Below are positions 1 through 8,010 of a stretch of 26,431 nucleotides of DNA, one piece after another. The position numbers and the translations under genes were made by a program. How positions within the stretch are numbered: position 1 is the stretch's first letter; each line of letters starts with the position of its first letter. Source of the stretch: Helicobacteraceae bacterium (GTDB lineage Bacteria > Campylobacterota > Campylobacteria > Campylobacterales > Helicobacteraceae); NCBI GenBank assembly GCA_900766555.1, contig CAAFVR010000004.1, forward strand, positions 1-26,431, given 5' to 3'. The notes beneath the pieces were generated by a model. It had not been told where the DNA came from, made no database searches, and worked only from the letters and a program-made list of their open reading frames with translations.

Positions 1-232
1 ATTGTGTGTAGCCGTTAAATTGATAGTTATATTTTAGCTCGCCATTATCAGATCTTTCTTGTTCTGGTATTAATATAGGTAGCAAATTATTTTTAACGTC
101 GTTGGATAGGTCAAAATCAGTTGAGCTTTGGCTTTTATTATTTGCAGCTAGAGCTTGTGCTAGAAATAGACTTATAAGAGGTAGCGATATAGCATATTTC
201 AAATATTTTTGCTTTTTATTTTTATTTTTCAT
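1..232 (-). CDS. Exported protein of unknown function, 3' end beyond window
   Basis: Only the first 77 codons are present; the gene runs off the left edge. The start ATG (230-232) is preceded by AAGG at good spacing. The N-terminus is a clear signal peptide: a long basic stretch (MKNKNKKQKYLKY), a hydrophobic core (AISLPLISLFLAQ) and an ALA-A type cleavage site near residue 29. The mature part that remains is polar and Asn/Ser-rich (NNKSQSSTDFDLSND) and could begin a periplasmic or outer-membrane protein. No family can be assigned from this fragment. It lies downstream of ispG in the same direction, but an 81-base gap with a T15 tract and a possible -10 element suggests it has its own promoter. 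Confidence 0.7.
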   Translation of the reverse strand, partial: MKNKNKKQKYLKYAISLPLISLFLAQALAANNKSQSSTDFDLSNDVKNNLLPILIPEQERSDNGELKYNYQFNGYTQ

Positions 233-251
233 AATTGACCTTCATGTTCAA

Positions 252-260
252 ATTAGATCA
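252..260 (-). promoter_or_regulatory. Possible extended -10 element for the left-edge exported protein
   Basis: Read on the minus strand the site is TGATCTAAT, that is TGN followed by TCTAAT, one mismatch from TATAAT. Campylobacter sigma70 promoters usually rely on an extended -10 with T-rich DNA upstream instead of a conserved -35. Here a run of 15 T lies just upstream, and the start codon is about 20 bases downstream. This is a pattern match only; no transcript start is known. Confidence 0.3.
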
Positions 261-267
261 GCTTATC

Positions 268-282
268 AAAAAAAAAAAAAAA
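268..282. repeat. Homopolymer tract, A15 (T15 on the minus strand)
   Basis: Fifteen uninterrupted A on the plus strand lie between the end of ispG and the minus-strand exported-protein gene. On the minus strand it is T15 located about where the -20 to -35 region of the putative promoter at 252-260 would be. I see no strong GC-rich stem before the T run, so it is not a convincing intrinsic terminator for ispG. Long A/T tracts are prone to slipped-strand length changes. Confidence 0.85.
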
Positions 283-313
283 CGGTTAATCCCCTCGCCT
301 TTTATGCCTTATT

Positions 314-1393
314 TTATGTTAGTTGGCTTACTTCTTCTGCCATTTTTTCAACTTCATATATAAAACGCTCTAATAATTCGGCTTCTGGGAGCTTGCATAA
401 TATTTCGCCCTTTTTTATGATCATGCCCTTTTTATTACCAAAAGCTATGGCTACATCGGCGTGTTTTGCCTCGCCTAACGCATTTACAGCGCAACCCATT
501 ATTGAGATCTGAAGTGGCGCTTTGATATGTGAAATTAATGGCTCAATTTTTTGCACCATTGAGACTAGATCTGCTTCTATGCGCCCGCATGTGGGACATG
601 AAATTATACTTATGCCCTCTTTTTGTCGCCCGCTATATTTCAAAATAAATTTGGCTACATTTATTTCTTCTTCTAATTCGCCAGTTATTGATACGCGCAT
701 CGTATCGCCTATCCCATCCATTAAAAGGCGCCCAAGAGCCATTGCACTTTTTATCATGGAATGATTTAATGTGCCAGCTTCTGTGACGCCCAAATGAAAT
801 GGATAATCCACCATCGGGCGCAGCATCTCATAAGCTTCGATGGTGCGCCAAACATCGCTAGCTTTTAATGATACTTTGATGTCATAAAAGCCAAAATCTT
901 CCAAAAGTTTTATGTTATAAAGTGCGGATTCAACCATGCCCTTTGGCGTGGCGCCATATTTTTGCTCAAAAATTTTTTCCAAACTACCGCCATTTACGCC
1001 AATGCGGATTGGTATATTGGCCTCTTTGCAAGCATTTACAACGGCTTTGATGCGCTCTTTAGATCCGATGTTTCCGGGATTTATGCGTATTGCATCCATG
1101 CATTCTGCGGCAATTAATGCGAATTTATAATGGAAATGTATATCAGCAATCAAAGGCAGCGATGACACTTTTTTAAGCTCTTTTAGCGCTTTGGCATCTT
1201 TTTCATCGCTTACAGCCACGCGCACAAGATCTGCGCCGGCAAAATATAAACGGTCGATTTGGGCCTTTGTGGCCTCGATATTCTCCGTTTTGCTAAAAGT
1301 CATACTTTGAACTGAGATTGGCGCATCGCCACCAATTTTGACATTGCCAATGCGGATCTGGCGCGTTTTGACACGGGGCTTTAAGGCTTTCAC
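314..1393 (-). CDS. ispG: 4-hydroxy-3-methylbut-2-en-1-yl diphosphate synthase (IspG/GcpE)
   Basis: This is the iron-sulfur enzyme of the non-mevalonate isoprenoid pathway, converting MEcPP to HMBPP in the cytoplasm. Family landmarks are present: the N-terminal TIM-barrel segment (GGDAPISVQSM, RINPGNIG, HLGVTEAGT) and the C-terminal cluster-binding domain with Cys in SCPTCGR (about residues 266 and 269), Cys in MGCAVNALGE (about 301) and the following Glu. These match the three Cys plus one Glu cluster ligands of the family. The length, about 359 residues, is typical. I chose the GTG at 1391-1393 because AGGA lies 6 bases upstream; the in-frame TTG at 1397-1399 would sit directly on that AGGA. 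The gene is divergent from the long plus-strand operon. Confidence 0.95.
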   Translation of the reverse strand: MKALKPRVKTRQIRIGNVKIGGDAPISVQSMTFSKTENIEATKAQIDRLYFAGADLVRVAVSDEKDAKALKELKKVSSLPLIADIHFHYKFALIAAECMDAIRINPGNIGSKERIKAVVNACKEANIPIRIGVNGGSLEKIFEQKYGATPKGMVESALYNIKLLEDFGFYDIKVSLKASDVWRTIEAYEMLRPMVDYPFHLGVTEAGTLNHSMIKSAMALGRLLMDGIGDTMRVSITGELEEEINVAKFILKYSGRQKEGISIISCPTCGRIEADLVSMVQKIEPLISHIKAPLQISIMGCAVNALGEAKHADVAIAFGNKKGMIIKKGEILCKLPEAELLERFIYEVEKMAEEVSQLT

Positions 1394-1408
1394 ATACAAT
1401 CCTAAAAA

Positions 1409-1417
1409 TGCTAAAAT
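1409..1417 (+). promoter_or_regulatory. Candidate extended -10 promoter of the 13-kb plus-strand operon
   Basis: TGCTAAAAT matches the Campylobacter-type extended -10 (TGN TATAAT) with one mismatch and lies 33 bases before the ATG at 1450, leaving room for a short leader. No convincing -35 is visible, as is usual in this group. The 50-base spacer to divergent ispG makes a promoter here necessary. No strong Shine-Dalgarno sequence precedes the first ATG. Confidence 0.4.
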
Positions 1418-1449
1418 GATTTTAACTAAATCGCGGTAGATCGTAGATC

Positions 1450-3624
1450 ATGATTGAAAATCAAAATCAAAGTCAAAATGGCATCGTTGTAGAAAATAAC
1501 ATAAAGTTATTAAACACCATTTTGAGCGTTGGTTTCTCAAAATATATAGATCCGAAAAGTCCGCAAAATCAACCTCCTGAGGCATATTTATGCGACTCTG
1601 GATATGGCATTTTTGGCTATTCCTTGCAGGATAAAAAGCTGATTTTTGGCAAAAAAGTTAGCAAAAATGAGCAAAAACATCATATTTATTTCAAAGGGTT
1701 ATCTTGTTCAGATAGCGGGACTGTCGCACTTTGCGCGCCTGGCGGGACGGAGGCTGCGCTATATGATGTGCAGAATGATAAATTAGCTCTTAGTTCGCGT
1801 TTTAAATTACATAAAGCGCCGATATCTTGCTCGATTTTTTCAAATGATGGGAGCCTTTTTGCCACTGGCGGCGAAGATGGCAAAGTATTTATACATTCCA
1901 CAAAGGCCGCTAGATTATATGCGATTTTGCCAACGCAGCCAGATTACATATCTTGTATGAAATTTGACTCCAAAAATAACAAAATAGCCATCGGCACATA
2001 TGATTGCCGGCTTTTGGTTTATGATTTGCGGATCTATGCCTTTGTGCTAATGCTAGATACGCCAAGCGTGGTTAGTGATTGCTCATTTTTTAGTCGCGAC
2101 AGGAGGCTCTTTTTTGTCTGCAAAGATGGAGATCATGGAATTTATAGCTTTAGACATAAGCGAGCTAGCGTGTCTAAAAGTTATGATGCTTGGCTGCAAA
2201 ATTGCACAATAGCCGAAAATGACGAATACGCAATAATATCAAGTCGCTCTCAAAAGCTTTTTATCCATAGCTTGAAAGATAATTCCAAATTCTATGAAGT
2301 TACGCTATCTGATACTGGCGTATCTTTTATCCGCATATTTTTGAACTATTTGTGCATATGCTTTGCAAATGGCTCTGTGAGCTTAATAAATCTAGATTTT
2401 GGGCTCAAAGATTTTTTAAAAATGCTAGATTCAAATGATTTTAAAGCTGCAAGAGATTTTGCACAAAATAATAATATTTTTTTAAAGCTAAATCCGAATT
2501 ATTCGCTGAAACGAACGGAACTTTGGCCGGATGTATTAAAAAAGATTTCTGGACTTCTTGTGCGCGGCGATGTTGATGGCGCGCTAAATTTGGCTCAACC
2601 TTTTTTAGAAGATGTAAATATCGAGCGCGAGTTCAGATCTTTATTAGATCAGAAAAATGCCCTAAGTATTTTTGTAAGTGCCGTTGATGAAGGGCGCTAT
2701 ACAGAAGCCTATAAAATAGCTGATGAACAAGAATCAATCCAAAGCTTAGAAGTTTATAAATCTCTTGAGGGCTATTATCAAAAGCTATTAGATCACGCTC
2801 AAAAGCTCTTAGAAGAAGACTACAATGTAAATATCAATCGCGTAAAAAGTCTGCTTTTGCCCTTTATCCAAGTGCCCTCAAAAAAGCCTCAAATTGAAAG
2901 TTTGCTAAATAATTTTCATCAATATGAAGCCATAGCTGATGCCATAAAAATTAAAGATTACAAAAAAGCAATGGACCTAGCCAAGCAATACAGCTTTTTG
3001 CAAACTACGCGCGCATATCAAAAGGCCTTTAATCATTATGAGGCGATATTGCTAAACATCCAAGATCGCATCATTTCGGAGACAACGCAAGATCTGCTTG
3101 ATTTGATAAATTCTTTGGCCGAGATCTTTCCTTTTGTTAATGAAGCGCGCGAACTCAAAGATTTTTTCCAAAATCAAGAAAAGTTGCGCTCGCTCATACA
3201 AGCGCGCGATTATGTGCAATGCTATGCGCTTGTGGCGGAATTCCCAAAGCTTGTTGCAATTGATTCGTATTTGCAAATGGAAGAAGGCATTGTTGAGATC
3301 TTTAAACGTGCTACAAATTTGGCTCAACTTGGCAAAACTAGCGAAGTTTTTGATCTAACTGCGCCATTTTTTGCACTTGAGCCGTGGAAAAATCGCTTAG
3401 ATAATGTATTTCAGATCTCATATTTTTATGAAATTAAAAATGCAAATCTAAAAGATCTAAGTATAAATTGGAAAAAAGTGCTAACAAAATATGTCTCCTT
3501 TTTTGGTAAAGATGGCGAACTCATGAACCTATGTTTGAGTCGCCAAATGAGCGATATTTTTGACCGCATCGATACGCCGCGCATCAGCGTAGAATACGAA
3601 CGCAGCATAATCCGCCTGCCATAA
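1450..3624 (+). CDS. WD40-type beta-propeller plus alpha-solenoid protein
   Basis: This 724-residue protein has two parts. Residues about 80-320 carry WD40-like blades, for example SIFSNDGSLFATGGEDGKVF (about 128-147), a following blade with KIAIGTYDCRLLVYDLR, and a last one with CFANGSVSLINLDF. Residues about 320-724 are helical repeats with a recurring pattern of a hydrophobic helix then 'Y..A...A', as in IADAIKIKDYKKAMDLAKQY and FVSAVDEGRYTEAYKIADEQ. There is no signal peptide or membrane segment, so it is probably cytoplasmic. It is the first gene of the plus-strand run, 13 bases before a coiled-coil protein that may be a partner. The propeller-solenoid order recalls scaffold and coat proteins, but no function is known to me. 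Confidence 0.8.
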   Translation: MIENQNQSQNGIVVENNIKLLNTILSVGFSKYIDPKSPQNQPPEAYLCDSGYGIFGYSLQDKKLIFGKKVSKNEQKHHIYFKGLSCSDSGTVALCAPGGTEAALYDVQNDKLALSSRFKLHKAPISCSIFSNDGSLFATGGEDGKVFIHSTKAARLYAILPTQPDYISCMKFDSKNNKIAIGTYDCRLLVYDLRIYAFVLMLDTPSVVSDCSFFSRDRRLFFVCKDGDHGIYSFRHKRASVSKSYDAWLQNCTIAENDEYAIISSRSQKLFIHSLKDNSKFYEVTLSDTGVSFIRIFLNYLCICFANGSVSLINLDFGLKDFLKMLDSNDFKAARDFAQNNNIFLKLNPNYSLKRTELWPDVLKKISGLLVRGDVDGALNLAQPFLEDVNIEREFRSLLDQKNALSIFVSAVDEGRYTEAYKIADEQESIQSLEVYKSLEGYYQKLLDHAQKLLEEDYNVNINRVKSLLLPFIQVPSKKPQIESLLNNFHQYEAIADAIKIKDYKKAMDLAKQYSFLQTTRAYQKAFNHYEAILLNIQDRIISETTQDLLDLINSLAEIFPFVNEARELKDFFQNQEKLRSLIQARDYVQCYALVAEFPKLVAIDSYLQMEEGIVEIFKRATNLAQLGKTSEVFDLTAPFFALEPWKNRLDNVFQISYFYEIKNANLKDLSINWKKVLTKYVSFFGKDGELMNLCLSRQMSDIFDRIDTPRISVEYERSIIRLP

Positions 3625-3637
3625 AAGCCATAAAAAT

Positions 3638-4288
3638 ATGAAAGATAATGACCTTTTCAAAAAGTTAATTGACATAAAAGATAGCTATGAAATTTATGAA
3701 CTTTTTGAAGAAAAGCGAGCTCAATTTGAGCTAACACGCAATGAATATGAGCGAGAAATCAAAGAATCAAAGCTCAAATTAATGCAATTGCGCTCTAAAA
3801 TTAAAGAACTAAATGCCCAAAAAAATGCGATTTTAGAGCAAAAAGAACAACTCGAATTTGAAATAGAAGATCTAAAAACCGATAAAGTGCGGGCCAAATT
3901 TGAACTCCCGCTAAAAAAAGCTACCAAAGAAGCACAAGAAATCAAAATCATGCGCGATGAGATAATGCCAAAAAAGTTAGAAAAAATTGAGGTTTTTTTA
4001 GAAGATGGCACAAGCGCTAGCCTTGCGCCGCTCCGCGCAGTTTATGATGAAAGCCTATGTCAGAAATACCGCGTCACATTGCGCGAAAATAGAGAAGCCA
4101 AACATCGCATCGAATTTCTAGAACTCGAAAATCGCCAGCTTAAAATTGAACTTAGAGATTATTTTTCCGAGCTAGATCTGCATAGAAGCATCCCGCAAAA
4201 TCCCAAAATCCCCTCAATTTTGCTAAAAAAGACCCAAAAAGAACTAAAAGATAAAAGAGACAAAAAAGATAAAGAAGACAAAAAATAA
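3638..4288 (+). CDS. Coiled-coil protein of unknown function
   Basis: This 216-residue protein is almost wholly charged and helical. A long coiled coil runs from about residue 20 to 110 (heptad-rich text such as KLKLMQLRSKIKELNAQKN and ILEQKEQLEFEIEDLKTDK), and a second short one lies near 150-172 (EAKHRIEFLELENRQLKIEL). Between them is a less charged segment (FLEDGTSASLAPLRAVYDE). The tail is an extreme Lys/Asp/Glu run (KDKRDKKDKEDKK). No enzyme motif, signal peptide or membrane span is visible. It lies 13 bases after the propeller-solenoid gene, and its stop TAA overlaps the lpxB start (TAATG), so the three are probably co-translated. A structural partner of the upstream protein is an inference only. 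Confidence 0.75.
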   Translation: MKDNDLFKKLIDIKDSYEIYELFEEKRAQFELTRNEYEREIKESKLKLMQLRSKIKELNAQKNAILEQKEQLEFEIEDLKTDKVRAKFELPLKKATKEAQEIKIMRDEIMPKKLEKIEVFLEDGTSASLAPLRAVYDESLCQKYRVTLRENREAKHRIEFLELENRQLKIELRDYFSELDLHRSIPQNPKIPSILLKKTQKELKDKRDKKDKEDKK

Positions 4289-5523
4289 TGAACCTCTTTG
4301 TCTCCGCGCTTGAGCCAAGCTCAAATATGCATTTACTAAGTCTTTTGCGCGAATTAGACAAAAATAAAAATAAAAATATGCCGGGCATAAAAATATCTGG
4401 GATCTATAGCGATTTTTCAAATGAGCTAAAAAATCTGTATTTTGAGCCCTCGCTATTTCACATAAGTGACTTTAGCGTGATGGGCTTTGTGGATGTGCTA
4501 AAAAGGCTTAGCTTTTTTAAAAATGCGCAAAAACTTGCCACCAAATGCGCACTCAGATCGGATCTAGTGTTACTTTTGGATGGCTCTAGCTTTCATTTAC
4601 GCCTAGCAAAAGATCTCAAAAAACATAATTTTAAAAAACCTATAATCTACTACATTTTGCCGCAAATATGGGCTTGGAAACCTTGGCGCATCTCACAAAT
4701 CATGCGAGATTTCACCCTGCTTTGCGCCATCTTGCCCTTTGAGCTCAAAAATTACGAAAGCTATATTTCAAAAATGGGCCTAAATAAAAATGACTTTATT
4801 TTTGACATTAAAAATTTTAATGCCCCCAAAAAAGAGCATTTTTCAAAGGATCATTTTGCTAGCGTAGTTTATGTCGGCCATCCGCTCTTTGACTCGCTGA
4901 AATTGCAAAATGAGCAAAAACAAAAAAACAAAAAAACAGATAAAAAGCTAATCTTTATGCCCGGCTCAAGAATTGGTGAGATCAAGCGGATCTTCCCAAT
5001 TTTGCGCGATTTGGCAAAAGATCCTGCGCTTAGCGGCTATAAAAAAATACTAGTTATTCCAACATTTTTTGATAAAAATAATCTAGATCAAATCTATGGG
5101 CCTACAAATGATTTTGAGCTCTGTTTTGATACAAAAAAGGCACTAGATGGCGCGCATTTTGCATTCATTTGCAGCGGCACAGCCACACTTGAAGCAGCGC
5201 TCCTTAAAGTGCCCTTTGTGCTTTGCTATATCGCAAAAAATGTCGATTATTTAATAGCTAAAAATCTTTTGAACATCAAATTTATCGGGCTTGCAAATAT
5301 TATGTGGAGCCAATTTAATGACTCTTTTTTGCATGCTGAATTGATACAAAAAGATTGCAATAAACAAAAGCTTTTAAGCGCTTTTTTGGACTTTGATTTT
5401 GATACTTTTTATAAAAATGTAGGCTTTTTGCGCCAATATTTGGGGCATGGGAGCGCGCAAAATGTCTCAAATATTCTTTTGCAAATGTATAATCAAATTT
5501 CGCAAGATAAGGACAGAAATTGA
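4288..5523 (+). CDS. lpxB: Lipid-A-disaccharide synthase
   Basis: LpxB is a family GT19 peripheral membrane glycosyltransferase that joins UDP-2,3-diacylglucosamine and lipid X to make the tetra-acyl disaccharide of lipid A. Recognisable family segments are the N-terminal SALEPSSNMHL (usually 'GExSGD', here degenerate as in Campylobacterota), the middle YYILPQIWAWKPWR, FMPGSRIGEIKR for nucleotide-sugar binding, and the C-terminal CSGTATLEAALLKVPFVLCY. The length, 411 residues, is somewhat longer than the common ~380 because of Lys/Asn-rich insertions. The start ATG overlaps the stop of the previous gene, and the stop TGA overlaps the TTG start of greA; lpxB-greA adjacency also occurs in Campylobacter jejuni. 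Confidence 0.92.
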   Translation: MNLFVSALEPSSNMHLLSLLRELDKNKNKNMPGIKISGIYSDFSNELKNLYFEPSLFHISDFSVMGFVDVLKRLSFFKNAQKLATKCALRSDLVLLLDGSSFHLRLAKDLKKHNFKKPIIYYILPQIWAWKPWRISQIMRDFTLLCAILPFELKNYESYISKMGLNKNDFIFDIKNFNAPKKEHFSKDHFASVVYVGHPLFDSLKLQNEQKQKNKKTDKKLIFMPGSRIGEIKRIFPILRDLAKDPALSGYKKILVIPTFFDKNNLDQIYGPTNDFELCFDTKKALDGAHFAFICSGTATLEAALLKVPFVLCYIAKNVDYLIAKNLLNIKFIGLANIMWSQFNDSFLHAELIQKDCNKQKLLSAFLDFDFDTFYKNVGFLRQYLGHGSAQNVSNILLQMYNQISQDKDRN

Positions 5524-6008
5524 GAGAGCCCATAAGTTCCTTTGGCTATGAAAAACTTCTAGCCGAGCTAAAGCATCTAAAAGATTTTGAGCGCCCAAAT
5601 ATAGTAAAAGAAATTGACATCGCAAGAGGCCATGGCGATTTGAAAGAAAATGCCGAATATCACGCCGCCAAAGAAAAGCAACTTTTTATTGAAGCTCGCA
5701 TAAATGATCTCTCAAAAATATTGCAAAATTGCCAAATAATCGACCCAAAAGAGCTAAGTCACGACAAAGTGAGCTTTGGCTCAAGCGTTAAAATACAAAA
5801 TCTAGATAATGACAAAATTTTTATCTATTGCATCGTAGGCAGCGTCGAGTCAGATCCAAACAAAGGCTATATCTCAGCGCTTAGCCCGATCGCAAAAGCA
5901 TTAATGGGTAAAAAAGAGGGCGATGTTATCGATATAACGCTGCCAAATGGCGAAAATAGCTTTGAGATTTTGGAGATTTTTTACAAGGATTTGGACTTTG
6001 AAAATTAA
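5520..6008 (+). CDS. greA: Transcription elongation factor GreA
   Basis: GreA inserts its coiled coil into the RNA polymerase secondary channel and stimulates cleavage of backtracked transcripts. The hallmark ARGHGDLKENAEYHAAKEK, containing the acidic tip with Asp and Glu, is at about residues 35-53, and the C-terminal domain ends with a typical SPIAKALMGKKEGDVI segment. The length, 162 residues, is normal. The start is TTG, overlapping the lpxB stop in TTGA; AAGGA lies 6-7 bases upstream, which supports this start. Position within an envelope operon is probably historical, since the role is general. Confidence 0.94.
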   Translation: MREPISSFGYEKLLAELKHLKDFERPNIVKEIDIARGHGDLKENAEYHAAKEKQLFIEARINDLSKILQNCQIIDPKELSHDKVSFGSSVKIQNLDNDKIFIYCIVGSVESDPNKGYISALSPIAKALMGKKEGDVIDITLPNGENSFEILEIFYKDLDFEN

Positions 6009-6426
6009 CATTAAGCTCTTGGACAAAAGAGCCAAAATCCCACAATATCAAAGCGCTGGCGCAAGCGGATTTGACCTCTGCGCGATAGAACCCTGCATTA
6101 TAGCGCCGCAAAGCTGTGGGCTCATAAAAACGGGGCTTTGTTTTGAAATCCCAGATGGTTTTGAGCTCCAGATCCGATCTAGATCCGGCCTAGCGGCAAA
6201 AAATAATGTGGCTGTGCTAAATTCGCCCGGCACGGTTGATAGCGATTATCGCGGCGAAGTTATGATACTTTTATTTAACTTCGGATCTAGCGCTTTTGAA
6301 ATAATACCTGGCAATCGCATAGCTCAAGGCGTGATTTCAAGTTTTATAAAAGCAGATTTCAATATATCAGATAGCTTGAATCAAACGGCCAGAAATGAAG
6401 CTGGCTTTGGCTCAAGCGGCCTTTAG
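5998..6426 (+). CDS. dut: dUTP diphosphatase (dUTPase)
   Basis: The trimeric dUTPase hydrolyses dUTP to dUMP and pyrophosphate, keeping uracil out of DNA and feeding dTMP synthesis. All five family motifs are visible: I (SAGASGFDLCA), II (SRSGLAAK), III (LNSPGTVDSDYRGE, with the catalytic Asp region), IV (GNRIAQGVI) and V (NEAGFGSSGL, the mobile C-terminal arm). I place the start at TTG 5998-6000, giving 142 residues, because the family begins just before this point (KINIKLLDKRAKIP) and the longer open frame upstream only runs inside greA. AAGGA is about 9 bases upstream. It overlaps greA by 11 bases. Confidence 0.92.
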   Translation: MKINIKLLDKRAKIPQYQSAGASGFDLCAIEPCIIAPQSCGLIKTGLCFEIPDGFELQIRSRSGLAAKNNVAVLNSPGTVDSDYRGEVMILLFNFGSSAFEIIPGNRIAQGVISSFIKADFNISDSLNQTARNEAGFGSSGL

Positions 6427-6433
6427 GAGTAAA

Positions 6434-6982
6434 ATGGCAAAGAATTCAGATTTTTTATCAAAAGCATTAACAATCGAGGCTTTTATCAAAAAATACAAAA
6501 TGCCTCTTATTATTTTGGTGTTAATTATTATAGCAATTGCTGTGTCCATCCCAATTTATAGCCATTTCAAAGCAAAAGAATTAGCGCAAAATTATGAAAA
6601 TTTCAAAGTGCTAGAAAATAGCGCAAATATCAATCAAGACAATGCGCAAGAGCTCAAAAAAAATGCGCCAAATTTATATGCACTTTTGATAATTTCAAAA
6701 TATCAAGATGATCCTAAAAAAATGCGCGAAATAGCCGATCTTGCGGGCGTTGATGGATTTTTAAAAGATTTTGCGACATATCAGATGGCAAGTTTAGATC
6801 AAAAGCCTAATGATATTAATTCAGATTTTAGCGAGCTAGCAAAATTGCAAGCGGCCTATCTTTTGGCGCAAAAAGGCGATGTGGTAGCGATGCGCCAAAT
6901 ATTAGAGCAAATCCCGCATAATTCGCGACTAAAAGAGCTTGCAACATTATTAAGCCATTATGGCGCTATCAAAAATAAATAG
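6434..6982 (+). CDS. Membrane-anchored helical-repeat protein, unknown function
   Basis: This 182-residue protein starts at ATG 6434 with AGGAG just upstream; the open frame further upstream lies inside dut and is not used. A single membrane segment (MPLIILVLIIIAIAVSIPIY, about residues 21-40) follows a basic N-terminus, so the rest is probably periplasmic. The remainder is helical, with a TPR-like C-terminal element around AKLQAAYLLAQKGDVVAMRQ. The plan (short cytoplasmic tail, one span, TPR-like domain) recalls YfgM-type ancillary proteins. Since the next gene encodes a lipoprotein with propeller-like repeats, a YfgM/BamB-like pairing is tempting, but this is inference from architecture and neighbourhood, not from clear sequence identity. 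Confidence 0.75.
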   Translation: MAKNSDFLSKALTIEAFIKKYKMPLIILVLIIIAIAVSIPIYSHFKAKELAQNYENFKVLENSANINQDNAQELKKNAPNLYALLIISKYQDDPKKMREIADLAGVDGFLKDFATYQMASLDQKPNDINSDFSELAKLQAAYLLAQKGDVVAMRQILEQIPHNSRLKELATLLSHYGAIKNK

Positions 6983-6990
6983 GTGCGCGT

Positions 6991-8010
6991 ATGAAAATCA
7001 AATATTACATCCTTTTTGTGGCGCTATTTTTGAGCGCTTGCGCGGTTAGGAAAGATTTTACGCCAAAAGAAATATCCGGAGATGCAAAGATTAAATCCAC
7101 GCTAAGCGACAGCATCGCCTATCAAACCAAGACATTTGCGCTGTTATCAAATAATGATGTGCTATCTCCAAATGGCGATATCAAGGCCCTTTTTAATCAA
7201 TCAGATCTAAATAATGGCGCTAGCTTCATAAATCAAAGTGGGGGTTATGATATTTATACGCCAAATTGCAAAGAAATTGTGCTATCAAAAGATGGCGAGG
7301 ATTTGCATTTCCCAACTTCAAGTTGCGCGCTAAATGCCAGCGTAAACGGCGAAAAATTAGCTTTTATATCAAAAGATAATTCATTTGGGATCTATGATAT
7401 CAAGACTCAAAAGCTTGATTTTAGCGATAAGGGCGCAAATGCAAGCGCGATAAATGCGCTAAGTGCTAGTCCAATTTTTGATCCCAAAGATCCACAAAAA
7501 GTGCTTTTCCCGCTACTAGATGGCAAAGTTGTTGAAGTGAAAAATAATGCCATTATAAAAAGCGCAATTGTGAGCTCAGATACATTTTTTAGCAATGTAA
7601 TATTTTTAGGCTTTTTGCAAGATTTGCCAATTACTGCCACATCAAAGCGCCTTTTGGTTTTAAATACAGATAATAGTTTTGAGGCAAATATACAAGATGT
7701 CGCGCTAAGTGGCGATAAAATATATGTCCTAACGCTTGATGGCAAAATAATTGAGCTTGATAAAAATGTCAAAAAAATGCGCGAAATCAGATTGCCCTAT
7801 GCGATTTTGAGCTCGCCAATTATAAAAAATAACAAGCTTTTTGCGCTAGAAAAAGGCGGCTTTTTAATCTCAGTGGATCTAGCTTCTTTTAAGCTAAAAG
7901 TCTATGAAGTTAGAAATAAATTTGGCAAACATATACCAAATAAATTTGCTTTCTATAGTAAAAATCGCCTTTTTTATGACTATTATGAGCTAGATCTAAA
8001 TGACAAATAG
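6991..8010 (+). CDS. Lipoprotein with beta-propeller-like repeats
   Basis: This 339-residue protein has a lipoprotein signal peptide: MKIKYYILFVALFLSAC, with lipobox LSAC and the acylated Cys at residue 17. The mature protein contains repeated beta-rich units that resemble PQQ/BamB-type propeller blades, for example IYVLTLDGKIIELDKN, LPYAILSSPIIKNNKLFALE and KLAFISKDNSFGIYDIKTQK. It probably sits on the outer leaflet of the inner membrane or on the inner face of the outer membrane. It is 8 bases after the TPR-like membrane protein and overlaps coaX by 11 bases. A BamB-like role in outer-membrane protein assembly is possible by analogy (YfgM-BamB pairing in Enterobacteria), but the similarity is weak by eye and I do not assign a gene name. 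Confidence 0.75.
   Translation: MKIKYYILFVALFLSACAVRKDFTPKEISGDAKIKSTLSDSIAYQTKTFALLSNNDVLSPNGDIKALFNQSDLNNGASFINQSGGYDIYTPNCKEIVLSKDGEDLHFPTSSCALNASVNGEKLAFISKDNSFGIYDIKTQKLDFSDKGANASAINALSASPIFDPKDPQKVLFPLLDGKVVEVKNNAIIKSAIVSSDTFFSNVIFLGFLQDLPITATSKRLLVLNTDNSFEANIQDVALSGDKIYVLTLDGKIIELDKNVKKMREIRLPYAILSSPIIKNNKLFALEKGGFLISVDLASFKLKVYEVRNKFGKHIPNKFAFYSKNRLFYDYYELDLNDK

Noticed and set aside
102..512. Plus-strand open frame of 136 codons over the left-edge gene and the end of ispG
   Set aside because: It lies antisense to a clear signal-peptide gene and to conserved ispG sequence; its composition is that of an antisense shadow and no ribosome site is present.
5947..5997. Longer N-terminal extension of dUTPase
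   Set aside because: The extra codons lie wholly inside greA and precede the conserved family start; the TTG at 5998 has a suitable ribosome site.
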